64,000 nt of DNA from Nonomuraea soli (GCF_013761175.1 NZ_JACDUR010000010.1:248001-312000); one strand, 5' to 3'. Shown: positions 17,927 to 26,289, counted from the stretch's first letter. Numbers and translations: made by a program. Notes: a model not told the origin generated them from the sequence alone.

Positions 17927-18562
17927 TTCGCTGGAGGCCGGGGTGGCCGCCACCGGGCTGCCGGTGGGTGACGGCGGGGCGCTGGGCGACGTGCTGGATG
18001 ACGGTGAGCCGCTGGGCGACGGCGGGGCGCTGGGCGATGGTGAGCCGCTGGGCGATGGCGGGGCGGTGGGCGATGGCGGGGCGGTGGGGGTGCCGAGGGC
18101 AGTGAGGAGGGTGTCGGCCTCCTTGAGGTCGGCGGGGAGGTCCGTCTTCGCGATCGGGGCGGTGCCCGCCTTGAGCACCTGGTTGCCCGAGCACAGCAGG
18201 GTCGCCAGGTCGATGCCCTCGGCGTTGTACGGGTGGTCCTCGCCGGAGTTGGCGTGGGCGAAGATCAGGTAGCGGGTGCCCTTGACGAAGTCGAAGCCGC
18301 AGGCGGCGCTGTTCGACGAGGTGGAGATCTCGTAGGTGTCGCGGGGCGTTCCCTTGTAGACCTGGTCGGGGCGGATGGTCGCCACGACCGGGTCCCACTG
18401 GCCGCCGGTGCTGCGCACGTCGACGACGGTGCCGGCGACGATCGCCTCGGCTTCGGCGACGGCGCGGCGGGCTTCGAAGGGAACGCAGGAGCAGGCGCAC
18501 GCGGCGCCCGCCGGAACGAGGATCAGCCCCGCGACGAAAGCGAGGACTGCGAGCAGTCTCAT
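17831..18562 (-). CDS. Secreted Cys-rich protein with Pro/Ser linker and C-terminal membrane anchor
   Basis: A 243-residue protein. Residues 1-22 (MRLLAVLAFVAGLILVPAG) form a signal peptide, followed by CACSCVPF. This CSC start resembles the N terminus of TIMP-like extracellular domains, where the free N-terminal Cys matters. A beta-rich domain follows (IVAGTVVDV, VYKGTPRDTYEI, RYLIFAH), with further cysteines in SAACGF and LLCSG. Residues about 155-210 are repeated PSPSGSP/APPSP units encoded by degenerate DNA repeats. A membrane helix (AMGIGIGIGAAVLLSLILVL) and RLRLRR end anchor it. No LPXTG motif is present. The 3' end overlaps the CDPS gene by 96 nt. A protease-inhibitor role is only a possibility. 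Confidence 0.75.
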   Translation of the reverse strand: MRLLAVLAFVAGLILVPAGAACACSCVPFEARRAVAEAEAIVAGTVVDVRSTGGQWDPVVATIRPDQVYKGTPRDTYEISTSSNSAACGFDFVKGTRYLIFAHANSGEDHPYNAEGIDLATLLCSGNQVLKAGTAPIAKTDLPADLKEADTLLTALGTPTAPPSPTAPPSPSGSPSPSAPPSPSGSPSSSTSPSAPPSPTGSPVAATPASSESPLPAMGIGIGIGAAVLLSLILVLRLRLRRS

Positions 18563-18593
18563 GACCCTACGACGCGGGACTGATCCGTTCGGT

Positions 18594-19160
18594 TCAACGC
18601 TTGAACCAGGTGATGCGGCACCCGTCGGGCAGGGCGAGGGTGTCGGTGACGGTGAAGGCGGTGGGCTGGAAGTCGCCGTCGAAGGCCCGGGTGCCCTTGG
18701 CGGCCACCACCGGGTAGCTCTTGACGACCAGCTCGTCGATCTCCGGCAGCAGCTGCCCGGCCAGGTTGCCGCCGCCGGCGAGCCAGATGTCCATGCCGTC
18801 CTCCTGCTTGAGCGAGCGCACCAGCTCCAGGGGGTCACCCTTGACGAGGGTCACGTCGGGGTCGTCGATCCCGGCGATGGAGTTGGACACGATGTACTGC
18901 TTCACGTGGGGATAGGGGCTGGCGATGCCGGCGAGCATGGCGGGCTCGTAGGTGCCGCGGCCCATCACGAGCGTGTCGAAGTGCTTGTTGGGCGCTTCGG
19001 CGATGCCCAGGTGCGGCCGGGCCATGGCGGGCAGGGTCTCGGGGTACTCCGCCGCGATCCACGGCAGCATGTGTTCGACCGGGTAGAACGAGATGTCGTG
19101 GCCGGGACCGGCGATGTAGCCGTCGATCGAGACGCCGACGTAGTAGACAAGCTTTCGCAT
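18594..19160 (-). CDS. Dihydrofolate reductase-like (RibD C-terminal domain) protein
   Basis: A 188-residue protein of the RibD_C/DHFR-like family, typically NADPH-dependent reductases of pteridine- or flavin-like substrates. The start KLVYYVGVSIDGYIAG is the family signature. FDTLVMGRGTYE is the nucleotide-binding segment, and DIWLAGGGNLAGQLLPEIDE the characteristic GGG loop. True DHFR activity is not implied; many such actinobacterial proteins sit next to TetR regulators, as here. Expression is probably controlled by the divergent TetR through the 15-bp inverted repeat between them. Confidence 0.88.
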   Translation of the reverse strand: MRKLVYYVGVSIDGYIAGPGHDISFYPVEHMLPWIAAEYPETLPAMARPHLGIAEAPNKHFDTLVMGRGTYEPAMLAGIASPYPHVKQYIVSNSIAGIDDPDVTLVKGDPLELVRSLKQEDGMDIWLAGGGNLAGQLLPEIDELVVKSYPVVAAKGTRAFDGDFQPTAFTVTDTLALPDGCRITWFKR

Positions 19161-19170
19161 GCTGTTTTGC

Positions 19171-19222
19171 TCCGTATGTAGTACTGTGTTTGAAGTGCTT
19201 TCAACTTAGTACTACAGACGGA
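19171..19222. promoter_or_regulatory. TetR operator: long inverted repeat in divergent promoter
   Basis: TCCGTATGTAGTACT (19171-19185) and AGTACTACAGACGGA (19208-19222) are inverted with one mismatch. Inside the spacer, TTGAA (19190-19194) and TTCAA (19200-19204) form a nested inverted repeat. The site covers most of the 73-nt gap between the DHFR-like and tetR genes, so one dimer pair could block both promoters. Confidence 0.75.
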
Positions 19223-19233
19223 GTGGTGTCAAC

Positions 19234-19800
19234 ATGCGGACGAATCCGGAAAGGCGGCAGGCGCTCATCGACGCCGCGATCGAGGTGCTGGCGCGGGAGG
19301 GCGCGCGGGGGCTGACCTTCCGGGCGGTGGACACGCAGGCGAAGGTGCCGACGGGCACGGCCTCCAACTACTTCTCCAGCCGCGACGACCTGCTCACGCA
19401 GGCGGGAGGGCGCATCTACGAGCGGCTGACGCCCAGCGACGGCACGCTCGCGTCGGTGCACGAGGGGGCACGCGACGCCGCGCGCCTGAAGGAGCTCATG
19501 CACGAGGTGGTGGGCCGGGTCTCGGCGTTCCCCACCGGCTTCCTGGCCCTGCTGGAGCTGCGGCTGGAGGCCACGCGCAGGCCGGAGCTGCGGGCCGTGC
19601 TCACGCAGCGCATCAAGGCCGACGTCGACTTCAACGTCTCCAACCATCGGGAGTCCGGACTTCCCGGCGACGACACGTCGGTGAAGCTGCTGATGCTGGC
19701 GTTCAACTGGCTCATCCTGGAGCGGCTGACGCTGCCTGACCTGTATGACGAGGAGGAGGTCCACCGCATCGTGGAGGAGGCGGTGGACCGGGTGATCTAA
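19234..19800 (+). CDS. TetR-family transcriptional regulator
   Basis: A 188-residue repressor. The N-terminal domain is RRQALIDAAIEVLAREGARG followed by TFRAVDTQAKVPTGTASNYF with the recognition helix TGTASNYFSS. The C-terminal part is an all-helical ligand and dimer domain. It is divergent from the DHFR-like gene across a clear palindrome and likely represses both. The TAA stop overlaps the TAG stop of the convergent aldolase gene by two bases (sequence CTAA), so no terminator can lie between them. The ligand is unknown. Confidence 0.9.
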   Translation: MRTNPERRQALIDAAIEVLAREGARGLTFRAVDTQAKVPTGTASNYFSSRDDLLTQAGGRIYERLTPSDGTLASVHEGARDAARLKELMHEVVGRVSAFPTGFLALLELRLEATRRPELRAVLTQRIKADVDFNVSNHRESGLPGDDTSVKLLMLAFNWLILERLTLPDLYDEEEVHRIVEEAVDRVI

Positions 19801-20612
19801 CCGGCCAGGACGCCGAGCAGGTGGGCGACCTCGCGGGCGACGGCCTCGCGGCCCGGCTTGATGTACTTGCGCGGGTCGACGGAATTGCCGACGTGTTCGC
19901 GGACGGCGCCGGTGAACGCCTTGTTCAGGTGCGTGGCGATGTTGATCTTCTTCATGCCGTGCCGTACGGCCTGGCCCAGCATGTCGTCGGGCACCCCCGA
20001 CGAGCCGTGCAGCACCAGGGGCACCGCGACGGCGGCGCGCAGCTCGGCGATCAGGTCGAGGTCGAGCACGGCGTTTTTGGTCGTCATCGCGTGCGAGGTG
20101 CCCACCGCGACGGCCAGCGCGTCGACGCCGGTGTCGGCGACGTAGGCGACGGCCTCGTGCGGCTTGGTGCGCGCGCCGGGGGCGTGCACGCCGTCCTTGC
20201 CGCCGACCTCGCCCAGCTCGGCCTCCACCCAGACGCCGCGATCGTGGCACCAGGCCACGACTGACGCGGTCTGGGCGACGTTGTCGGCGTCGGAGAGCTG
20301 GGAGGCGTCGAACATCACCGAGCCGACGCCGAGCTCGACGGCCTCCTCGACGAGGGCGCGGTCGGTCGCGTGGTCGAGGTGCACCGACACCGGCACCTTC
20401 GCCGCGCGGGCGACGGCCAGGGAGGCGAGCGCGATGGGTTCGAGGGCGCCGTGGTAGCGCACGCAGTTCTCGCTGATCTGCAGGATCACCGGCAGGCCCG
20501 CGGCCTCGGCGCCGGCGACGATCGCGGTGGCGTGCTCCAGCAGGATCACATTGAACGCGCCGGCGCCGTTCGTGCTGGAAGCGAGGATCTCGCCGGTTCC
20601 GACCAGGGGCAT
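19797..20612 (-). CDS. Class II ketose-bisphosphate aldolase (tagatose/fructose-bisphosphate type)
   Basis: A 271-residue Zn-dependent aldolase of the GatY/KbaY/Fba family. VPVSVHLDHATD contains the first Zn ligands, VEAELGEVGG the conserved Glu, VAVGTSHAM a Zn-binding His, and LVLHGSSGVPDD the phosphate loop with the third His; GMKKINIATHLN completes the site. The ATG at 20612 has AAGGAG 9 nt upstream and starts one base after the PfkB stop. As last gene of the SIS-deacetylase-PfkB-aldolase operon it most likely splits tagatose-1,6-bisphosphate (or fructose-1,6-bisphosphate) to triose phosphates. Confidence 0.9.
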   Translation of the reverse strand: MPLVGTGEILASSTNGAGAFNVILLEHATAIVAGAEAAGLPVILQISENCVRYHGALEPIALASLAVARAAKVPVSVHLDHATDRALVEEAVELGVGSVMFDASQLSDADNVAQTASVVAWCHDRGVWVEAELGEVGGKDGVHAPGARTKPHEAVAYVADTGVDALAVAVGTSHAMTTKNAVLDLDLIAELRAAVAVPLVLHGSSGVPDDMLGQAVRHGMKKINIATHLNKAFTGAVREHVGNSVDPRKYIKPGREAVAREVAHLLGVLAG

Positions 20613-20613
20613 G

Positions 20614-21693
20614 TCAGGAGGCTCCTTCAATCACGATGTCCGGTGAAATTTCGGCGTAGACCGCCTCGTCGAACCCGCCGGCGACCGGAGCCGCCACCGC
20701 GGCGGCGCCCAGGGCGGCGGCCCTGCGCAGCCGTTCCGGCCACGCCGTACCCTCGGCCAGCCCCAGCGCCAGCCCCGCGACCAGGGCGTCGCCCGCGCCG
20801 GTGGCGTTGCCTTCGACCCGGTACGGCAGGCGGGCGCGCAACACGCCCTCGCCGGTGACCGCGAGCACGCCCTCGGCGCCGAGGGAGACGACGACGGAGC
20901 CGGCGCCTCGATCGCGGAGGTGCTCGGCGCGGAGGAGATGGCCGAGCAGCTCGGCCGGGAGGCGCGAGGAGGCGGGGGAGCCGGAGGAGCCGGAGGAGCC
21001 GGGGGCCGTGGAGGCGGAGGCAGGGGAGGCGGAGGCAGGGGAGGCGGAGGCAGGGGAGGCGGAGGCAGGGGAGGCGGAGGCGGGGGAGGCGGAGGGTGGG
21101 TCGGGGAGTTCCGGGAGGGCTCCGGCGAGCTCGGAGGCGTTGGGCTTGACGATCGTGGGGGTGCCGTCGAGCGAGCGCAGCAAGGTCGCGCCGTCGGCGT
21201 CGACGATCACGGGCACGCCGCGCTTGGCCGCCAATCCCGAAATATCGGCGTACATCGTGGTGGGCGCCTCCGCCGGAAGGCTGCCCGACACCACCACTAC
21301 CGACGCCTGCCCCACCAGCTCCCCGAACCGCTCCAGGAACGCCGCGCACTCCTCCGGCGTCACAGCAGGCCCCGGCTCGTTGAGCAGCGTCGCCTCCTGC
21401 GCCGCCAGGTCGTGCACCACGGTCGTGGACCGCGACTCGGCCGCGATGGCCGTGAAGTCGGCGGCGATCCCCGCCCCGGCCAGGTCGGCGAGGATCAGGT
21501 CCCCCGTCGTCCCTCCGGCCAGCCCCGTGGCCAGCACCTCGTGGCCCAGGCCGTGCAGCACCCGGGCCACGTTGACGCCCTTGCCGCCCGCCTGCCGTAC
21601 GACCCGGCGTACCCGGTTCATCTCGCCGGAGGTGAAGGAGTCGACCCAGTAGGTGACATCCATGGCGGCGTTGAGCGTCACTGTGAGGATCAT
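20614..21693 (-). CDS. PfkB-family sugar-phosphate kinase with repeat insertion
   Basis: A kinase of the 1-phosphofructokinase/tagatose-6-phosphate kinase group. MILTVTLNAAMDVTYWVD and VRQAGGKGVNVAR are the substrate-binding signatures, and VEGNATGAGDALVAGLALGL is the PfkB signature 2 with the catalytic Asp. The length (359 residues) exceeds the usual ~310. The excess is a low-complexity Pro-Ala-Ser insert at about residues 198-230, encoded by a 15-bp tandem repeat, between the NASEL substrate/ATP-loop segment and AEHLRDRGAGSVVVSLGAEG. It starts by ATGA overlap with nagA. In this operon it would phosphorylate tagatose-6-phosphate for the aldolase. Confidence 0.88.
   Translation of the reverse strand: MILTVTLNAAMDVTYWVDSFTSGEMNRVRRVVRQAGGKGVNVARVLHGLGHEVLATGLAGGTTGDLILADLAGAGIAADFTAIAAESRSTTVVHDLAAQEATLLNEPGPAVTPEECAAFLERFGELVGQASVVVVSGSLPAEAPTTMYADISGLAAKRGVPVIVDADGATLLRSLDGTPTIVKPNASELAGALPELPDPPSASPASASPASASPASASPASASPASASTAPGSSGSSGSPASSRLPAELLGHLLRAEHLRDRGAGSVVVSLGAEGVLAVTGEGVLRARLPYRVEGNATGAGDALVAGLALGLAEGTAWPERLRRAAALGAAAVAAPVAGGFDEAVYAEISPDIVIEGAS
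21011..21100. repeat. 15-bp tandem repeat inside the PfkB kinase gene
   Basis: The unit GAGGCGGAGGCAGGG occurs four times exactly at 21011, 21026, 21041 and 21056, then twice with changes (21071-21085 and 21086-21100). Being 15 bp it keeps frame and encodes repeating Ala-Ser-Pro-Ala-Ser on the minus strand. Copy number may vary between strains. Confidence 0.9.
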
Positions 21694-22817
21694 GAAATCC
21701 AGGAACCTTGCTTCATCACGTGGGTGACAACGAGGGTGTCGTCGAGCACAACGAGGTCGGCGCGCTTGCCGACGGCGAGGGAGCCGATCTCGTGCGCCAG
21801 CCCCAGCACGCGGGCCGGGGTGAGCGAGGCGATCTCGGCGGCCTCCTGCAGCGACAGGCCCATCTCCTCGACGGCGCGGCGGAAGGCGACGTCCATGGTC
21901 AGCGTGCTACCGGCGATGGAGCCGCCCTCAACGAGGCGGGCCACGCCGTCGGCGACGTTCACGGCCATGGAGCCCAGCATGTAGGTGCCGTCGCCCAGGC
22001 CCGTGGCGCCCATGGCGTCGGTGATCAGGGCGGTACGGCCGGCGCCCGCGGCCTTGTAGGCCAGGCGGAGCATCGCCGAGTGCACGTGCACGCCGTCGTT
22101 GACCAGCTCGACGGTGACGCGCGGGTCCTCCAGCAGCGCCGCGATGGGCCCCGGGGCGCGGTGGCCGAGCTGCGGCATGGCGTTGTACAGGTGGGTGGCG
22201 ACGGTGGCGCCGGCCTCGATGCCGTCGATCGTCTGCTCGTAGGAGGCGTCGGTGTGGCCGAGCGCCACGATCACGTTCTCCGCGACCGCCGTACGGATCG
22301 TGTCGAGCGCGCCGGGCAGCTCGGCGGCGATGGTCAGCATGCGCACGTGGCCGCGTCCCGCCTTGACCAGGCGGGAGAACTCCTCGGGCGACGGGTCGCG
22401 CAGCATCGTGGGGTTGTGCGCGCCGCACCGGGCCTTGCTGATGTACGGGCCCTCGAAGTGGATGCCCGCGATCAGGCCGTCGTCGGCCAGATCGGCCAGG
22501 GAGGAGGTGGCCGCGGCCAGTTCCTCCACCGAGCCGGTGACCAGGGAGGCCATGGTCGTGGTGGTCCCGTGGGCCAGGTGCAGGGCGACGGCGTCGCGTG
22601 CCCTGGCCTGGTCGCCCGTGGGGAAGGAGCCGCCGGCTCCGCCGTGGTTGTGGATGTCGACGAAGCCGGGTACGACGTGCCGGCCACCGAGGCTGTGACC
22701 CTGGCCGGGGGCGCTGCCCTGGCCGATGTGGGTGATGCGGCCGTCCTCGATGGTCAGCCACCCCTCGTGCACCCCGGCGGGGGTGACGATACGGGCGTCG
22801 GAAAGCGTGAGACTCAT
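21690..22817 (-). CDS. nagA: N-acetyl-amino-sugar-6-phosphate deacetylase (NagA/AgaA family)
   Basis: It removes acetate from N-acetylglucosamine- or N-acetylgalactosamine-6-phosphate in the cytoplasm. The 375-residue amidohydrolase has VDIHNHGGAGGSF (metal-proximal HxN/H motif), IHFEGPYIS (metal Glu), VALGHTDAS and THLYNAMPQL (metal His residues) and LITDAMGATG (catalytic Asp). It overlaps both neighbours by 4 nt (ATGA), placing it second in a four-gene operon behind an SIS-domain isomerase. Context (AgaS-like SIS protein plus PfkB and class II aldolase) favours the GalNAc pathway over the GlcNAc pathway, where NagB would be expected. Confidence 0.93.
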   Translation of the reverse strand: MSLTLSDARIVTPAGVHEGWLTIEDGRITHIGQGSAPGQGHSLGGRHVVPGFVDIHNHGGAGGSFPTGDQARARDAVALHLAHGTTTTMASLVTGSVEELAAATSSLADLADDGLIAGIHFEGPYISKARCGAHNPTMLRDPSPEEFSRLVKAGRGHVRMLTIAAELPGALDTIRTAVAENVIVALGHTDASYEQTIDGIEAGATVATHLYNAMPQLGHRAPGPIAALLEDPRVTVELVNDGVHVHSAMLRLAYKAAGAGRTALITDAMGATGLGDGTYMLGSMAVNVADGVARLVEGGSIAGSTLTMDVAFRRAVEEMGLSLQEAAEIASLTPARVLGLAHEIGSLAVGKRADLVVLDDTLVVTHVMKQGSWIS

Positions 22818-23686
22818 GGGCTAAGGATCACAGATCGCGTCAGGTGGAGGGGCTCGTCGGGGTTCAGCCCACGGGCGAAGGCCCGCGCGACGGAGACCCG
22901 CTGGGCCAGGACCAGCTCGGCCATGGGGTCGCGCGACGACTCCAGGAACGTGCCGCCGGTCGCCTCGACCTGCTCGCGCAGTCCTTCGGGTGCGGTGCCG
23001 AGCATCCAGGTGACGCGGTTCGGCCCGGCGATGCTGATCGGTCCGTGGCGGTACTCCATCGCCGGGTAGGCCTCGGTCCACGAGCGCGACGCCTCGCGCA
23101 TCTTCAGCGCCGCCTCCTGCGCCAGGCCGACCGACCAGCCGCTGCCCAGGAAGCTGAACTGCTCGGCGTTCACGAGGTCGTCGGAGACGGGTACGGCGAG
23201 CGCGTCGGAGGCGTCGGCGATGGCCTGGTCCAGGGAGAACCCGAGGCTGGCGCGGAGCATGGCCAGCTGGGTCGTGGCGAAGCGGGTCTGCACGACGGAC
23301 TTCTCGTCGGCGTAGTCGAGCACGACGACCTGGTCGGCGAGCTCCATGATCGGGGTGTTCGGGTCCGCGGTGATCGCGGTGCTCTTGATGGAGGTGCCGC
23401 GCAGCAGTTCCAGGACCTCGGTCGTGGTGCCGGACCGGCTGAGCGCCAGGATCCGGTCGTACTTCCTGTTGAGCGGGGCCTCGGAGGCGGCGAACGCGTC
23501 GGTCTCGCCGAGTCCGGCCTGCTCCCTGAGGGTGGCGTAGGCCATCGCGATGAACCACGACGTGCCGCAGCCGATCACGGCGACCCGCTCGCCGGGCTGC
23601 GGAAGCGCGTCCGCGGGAACCTCGGAGACGGCCCGCTGCCAGCAGCCGGGCTGGGACGCGATCTCGGTTTCGGTGTGGGTGGTCAC
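22814..23686 (-). CDS. agaS: SIS-domain sugar isomerase/deaminase (AgaS-like)
   Basis: A 290-residue protein with two SIS domains and no glutaminase domain. VAVIGCGTSWFIAMAYATLR and LALSRSGTTTEVLELLR form the first sugar-phosphate site. FSFLGSGWSVGLAQEAALKM with RSWTEAYPAMEYRHGPISI forms the second and is typical of GlmS-like and AgaS proteins. AgaS deaminates and isomerises galactosamine-6-phosphate to tagatose-6-phosphate. It is the promoter-proximal gene of the operon, divergent from the DeoR gene, and its GTG start follows the regulated intergenic region by a few bases. Confidence 0.82.
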   Translation of the reverse strand: MTTHTETEIASQPGCWQRAVSEVPADALPQPGERVAVIGCGTSWFIAMAYATLREQAGLGETDAFAASEAPLNRKYDRILALSRSGTTTEVLELLRGTSIKSTAITADPNTPIMELADQVVVLDYADEKSVVQTRFATTQLAMLRASLGFSLDQAIADASDALAVPVSDDLVNAEQFSFLGSGWSVGLAQEAALKMREASRSWTEAYPAMEYRHGPISIAGPNRVTWMLGTAPEGLREQVEATGGTFLESSRDPMAELVLAQRVSVARAFARGLNPDEPLHLTRSVILSP

Positions 23687-23698
23687 CCATGGCCTCCT

Positions 23699-23735
23699 TT
23701 GCCGGTTTCTGCTCTTTTTATAGCATAAATGAGCA
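23699..23735. promoter_or_regulatory. Divergent promoter region with palindrome for the DeoR regulator
   Basis: The 86-nt gap is A+T-rich for this genome. TGCTC (23710-23714) and GAGCA (23731-23735) form an inverted repeat around an A/T-rich core that includes a plausible -10 (TAGCAT, 23721-23726, with TTGCCG at 23699-23704, spacing 16) for the DeoR gene. An operator overlapping both promoters is likely but unproven. Confidence 0.45.
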
Positions 23736-23772
23736 CTTTTGGGCAGAGCTGGCTTTCGCTAGTCTTGGCGGC

Positions 23773-24537
23773 ATGAGTCGCTACGACAGGTGGAACGCGA
23801 TTCTCGCCCTGCTGGCCGAGGAGGGGCGGCTCACGGTCGAGCAGGCCGCCGAATCCCTCGACGTCTCCACGGCGACGATCAGGCGAGACTTCGACCAGCT
23901 CGCCCAGCAGCAGATGCTGATGCGCACCCGCGGAGGCGCGGTCTCCCAGAGCGTCAGCTACGACCTGCCGCTGCGCTACAAGACCGCGCGGCATGCCGAC
24001 GAGAAGCACAGGATCGCCGCCGCCGCGGCCGAACTGGTCACGCCCGGCTCGGTGATCGGGATGAACGGCGGCACGACCACCTCCGAGGTGGCCAGGGTGC
24101 TCGCCCAGCGCGAATCGGGCTTCACCATCGTCACCAACGCGCTGAACATCGCGGCCGAGCTCGCCGTACGCCAGCACGTGAAGATCGTGGTGACCGGCGG
24201 GGTGGCCAGGCCGCAGTCGTACGAGCTCATCGGCCCGCTGGCCGGCGGCATCCTGGAGCAGGTCACGCTCGACATCGCCTTCCTCGGCGTCGACGCCATC
24301 GACGCGGAGCTGGGCGCCTCGGCCCATCACGAGGGCGAGGCGAGCGTCAATCACCTGCTCGTCAGCCGCGCCGCCCAGGTCGTGGTGGTCGCCGACTCCT
24401 CGAAGGTGGGCAGACGGGCCTTTGCCCGTATCTGTGCCCTGTCGGATGTCGATACGTTGATCACTGACGAACTGCTCTCCGACGAGCTGGCGGCGAGTTT
24501 CACCGAGGCCGGGGTCAAGGTCATCCGTGCCGGGTAA
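23773..24537 (+). CDS. DeoR/GlpR-family transcriptional repressor (AgaR-like)
   Basis: A 254-residue regulator. RWNAILALLAEEGRLTVEQA and VSTATIRRDFDQLAQQQML are the DeoR helix-turn-helix (STATIRRDL-type signature), with RTRGGAV following. The C-terminal domain (IGMNGGTTTSEVARVL; IVTNALNIAAEL; VVVADSSKVGRRAF) is the DeoRC sugar-phosphate sensor. It is divergent from the agaS-nagA-pfkB-aldolase operon and 9 nt upstream of glpD, so it could respond to an amino-sugar phosphate or to glycerol-3-phosphate. AgaR and GlpR belong to the same family and cannot be told apart here by sequence alone. Confidence 0.9.
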   Translation: MSRYDRWNAILALLAEEGRLTVEQAAESLDVSTATIRRDFDQLAQQQMLMRTRGGAVSQSVSYDLPLRYKTARHADEKHRIAAAAAELVTPGSVIGMNGGTTTSEVARVLAQRESGFTIVTNALNIAAELAVRQHVKIVVTGGVARPQSYELIGPLAGGILEQVTLDIAFLGVDAIDAELGASAHHEGEASVNHLLVSRAAQVVVVADSSKVGRRAFARICALSDVDTLITDELLSDELAASFTEAGVKVIRAG

Positions 24538-24546
24538 GGGGGAATT

Positions 24547-26289
24547 ATGACGGGCACTGTCACCGGCGGCTCCCGGCTGGGACCCGCGGAGCGCACCGCG
24601 GCCCTGGCCGCCATGGCCTCCCGAGAGCTCGACGTGGTGGTGGTCGGCGGCGGCGTGGTCGGCGCGGGCATCGCCCTCGACGCCTCGACCCGCGGCCTCG
24701 ACGTCGGCCTGCTGGAAGCGCGCGACTTCGCCTCGGGCACCTCGTCGCGATCGTCGAAGCTCATCCACGGCGGCCTGCGCTACCTCGAACAGCTCAACTT
24801 CGAGCTGGTCCGCGAGGCCCTGCAAGAGCGAGCCCTGCTGCTGCAACGCATCGCCCCGCACCTGGTCAGGCCGGTGCCCTTCCTGTTCCCCATGACCCAC
24901 TACGGCTGGGAACGCCCCTACGTGGGCGCCGGCGTGGCGTTGTACGACACGCTCGGCTTCACCTCGGGCCTGACCCGCGGGGTGCCCGGGCACCGCCACC
25001 TGTCGCGCCGCCGCGCGCTCCGGCTGGCGCCCGCGCTGCGCCGTACCTCCTTCACCGGAGCCATCCAGTACTGGGACTGCCAGGTCGACGACGCCCGCTA
25101 CGTCATGACCATGTTGCGTACGGCCGCCGCCTACGGCGCCCACGTCGCCCAGCGTGCCCAGGTCGTCGGCTTCCTGCGCGAAGGCGAGCGCGTCACCGGC
25201 GTGCGCGTGCGCGACCTGGAGGGCGGCGGCACCGAGGTGGAGATCCGCGCCAGGCAGGTCGTCAACGCCACCGGCGTGTGGACCGACGACATCCAGGAAC
25301 TCGTCGGCGGGCGCGGGCAGATCCACGTCAAGGCGTCCAAGGGCATCCACCTGCTCGTCCCGCGCGACCGCATCCACTCGCTGACCGGCATCATCCTGCG
25401 CACCGAGAAGTCGGTGCTCTTCGTGATCCCGTGGGGGCGTCACTGGATCATCGGGACGACCGACACGGAGTGGACCCTCGACAAGGCGCACCCCGCCGCC
25501 TCGCGGGTCGACATCGACTACCTGCTCGACCATGTCAACGCGGTGTTGTCCGTACCCCTGACCCGCGACGACGTCGAGGGGGTGTACGCGGGGCTGCGGC
25601 CGCTGCTGTCAGGGGAGTCGGAGGAGACGTCGAAGTTGTCGCGCGAGCACGTCGTCGCGCACCCGGTCCCCGGCCTGGTCATGATCGCCGGAGGCAAGTA
25701 CACGACCTACCGGGTCATGGCCAAGGACGCCGTCGACGCGGTGGCCCACGGGCTCGACCAGCGGGTGCCCTCCTCGTGCACCGACCGCGTCCCGCTCGTC
25801 GGCGCCGAGGGCTACCAGGCGTTGTGGAACTCCCGCCACCGGCTGGCGCACACCTCGGGGCTGCACGTCGCCCGCATCGAGCACCTGCTGCAGAGGTACG
25901 GCTCGCTCATCGAGGAGGTGCTGGAGCTCATCGCCGAGGACCCGTCGCTGGGACGGCCCCTGTCCGGAGCCGACGACTACCTGCGCGCCGAGATCGTCTA
26001 CGCGGCCTCCCACGAGGGCGCCCGGCACCTGAACGACGCGCTCACCAGGCGCACCCACATCTCCATCGAGACCTTCCACCGCGGCGTCGCCGTCGCGGCG
26101 GAGGCGGCCGAGCTGATGGCGGGGGCGCTGGAGTGGGACAGCGAGCAGGTCAAGAGGGAGGTGGAGTACTTCACCAAGAGGGTGGAGGCCGAGCGGTTGT
26201 CGCAGGAGCAGGACAGCGACCAGGAGGCCGACGCGATCAGGCTGGGGGCTCCGGAGATCGTCCCCGTCGTGCTGCCGGAACGAGCATGA
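24547..26289 (+). CDS. glpD: Glycerol-3-phosphate dehydrogenase (GlpD)
   Basis: A 580-residue FAD enzyme oxidising sn-glycerol-3-phosphate to dihydroxyacetone phosphate at the membrane, passing electrons to quinone. VVVVGGGVVGAGIALDASTR is the FAD-binding motif. SGTSSRSSKLIHGGLRYLEQ is the GlpD signature, and HVKASKGIHLLVPR with IPWGRHWIIGTTDT forms the substrate site. The C-terminal helical domain is complete. It follows the DeoR gene by 9 nt and shares its transcript. This may tie triose-phosphate-yielding amino-sugar breakdown to glycerol use, or the regulator may be a GlpR. Confidence 0.95.
   Translation: MTGTVTGGSRLGPAERTAALAAMASRELDVVVVGGGVVGAGIALDASTRGLDVGLLEARDFASGTSSRSSKLIHGGLRYLEQLNFELVREALQERALLLQRIAPHLVRPVPFLFPMTHYGWERPYVGAGVALYDTLGFTSGLTRGVPGHRHLSRRRALRLAPALRRTSFTGAIQYWDCQVDDARYVMTMLRTAAAYGAHVAQRAQVVGFLREGERVTGVRVRDLEGGGTEVEIRARQVVNATGVWTDDIQELVGGRGQIHVKASKGIHLLVPRDRIHSLTGIILRTEKSVLFVIPWGRHWIIGTTDTEWTLDKAHPAASRVDIDYLLDHVNAVLSVPLTRDDVEGVYAGLRPLLSGESEETSKLSREHVVAHPVPGLVMIAGGKYTTYRVMAKDAVDAVAHGLDQRVPSSCTDRVPLVGAEGYQALWNSRHRLAHTSGLHVARIEHLLQRYGSLIEEVLELIAEDPSLGRPLSGADDYLRAEIVYAASHEGARHLNDALTRRTHISIETFHRGVAVAAEAAELMAGALEWDSEQVKREVEYFTKRVEAERLSQEQDSDQEADAIRLGAPEIVPVVLPERA

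Noticed and set aside
21011..21100. Possible CRISPR-like array
   Set aside because: The copies are contiguous 15-bp units without spacers and lie in frame inside a kinase gene.
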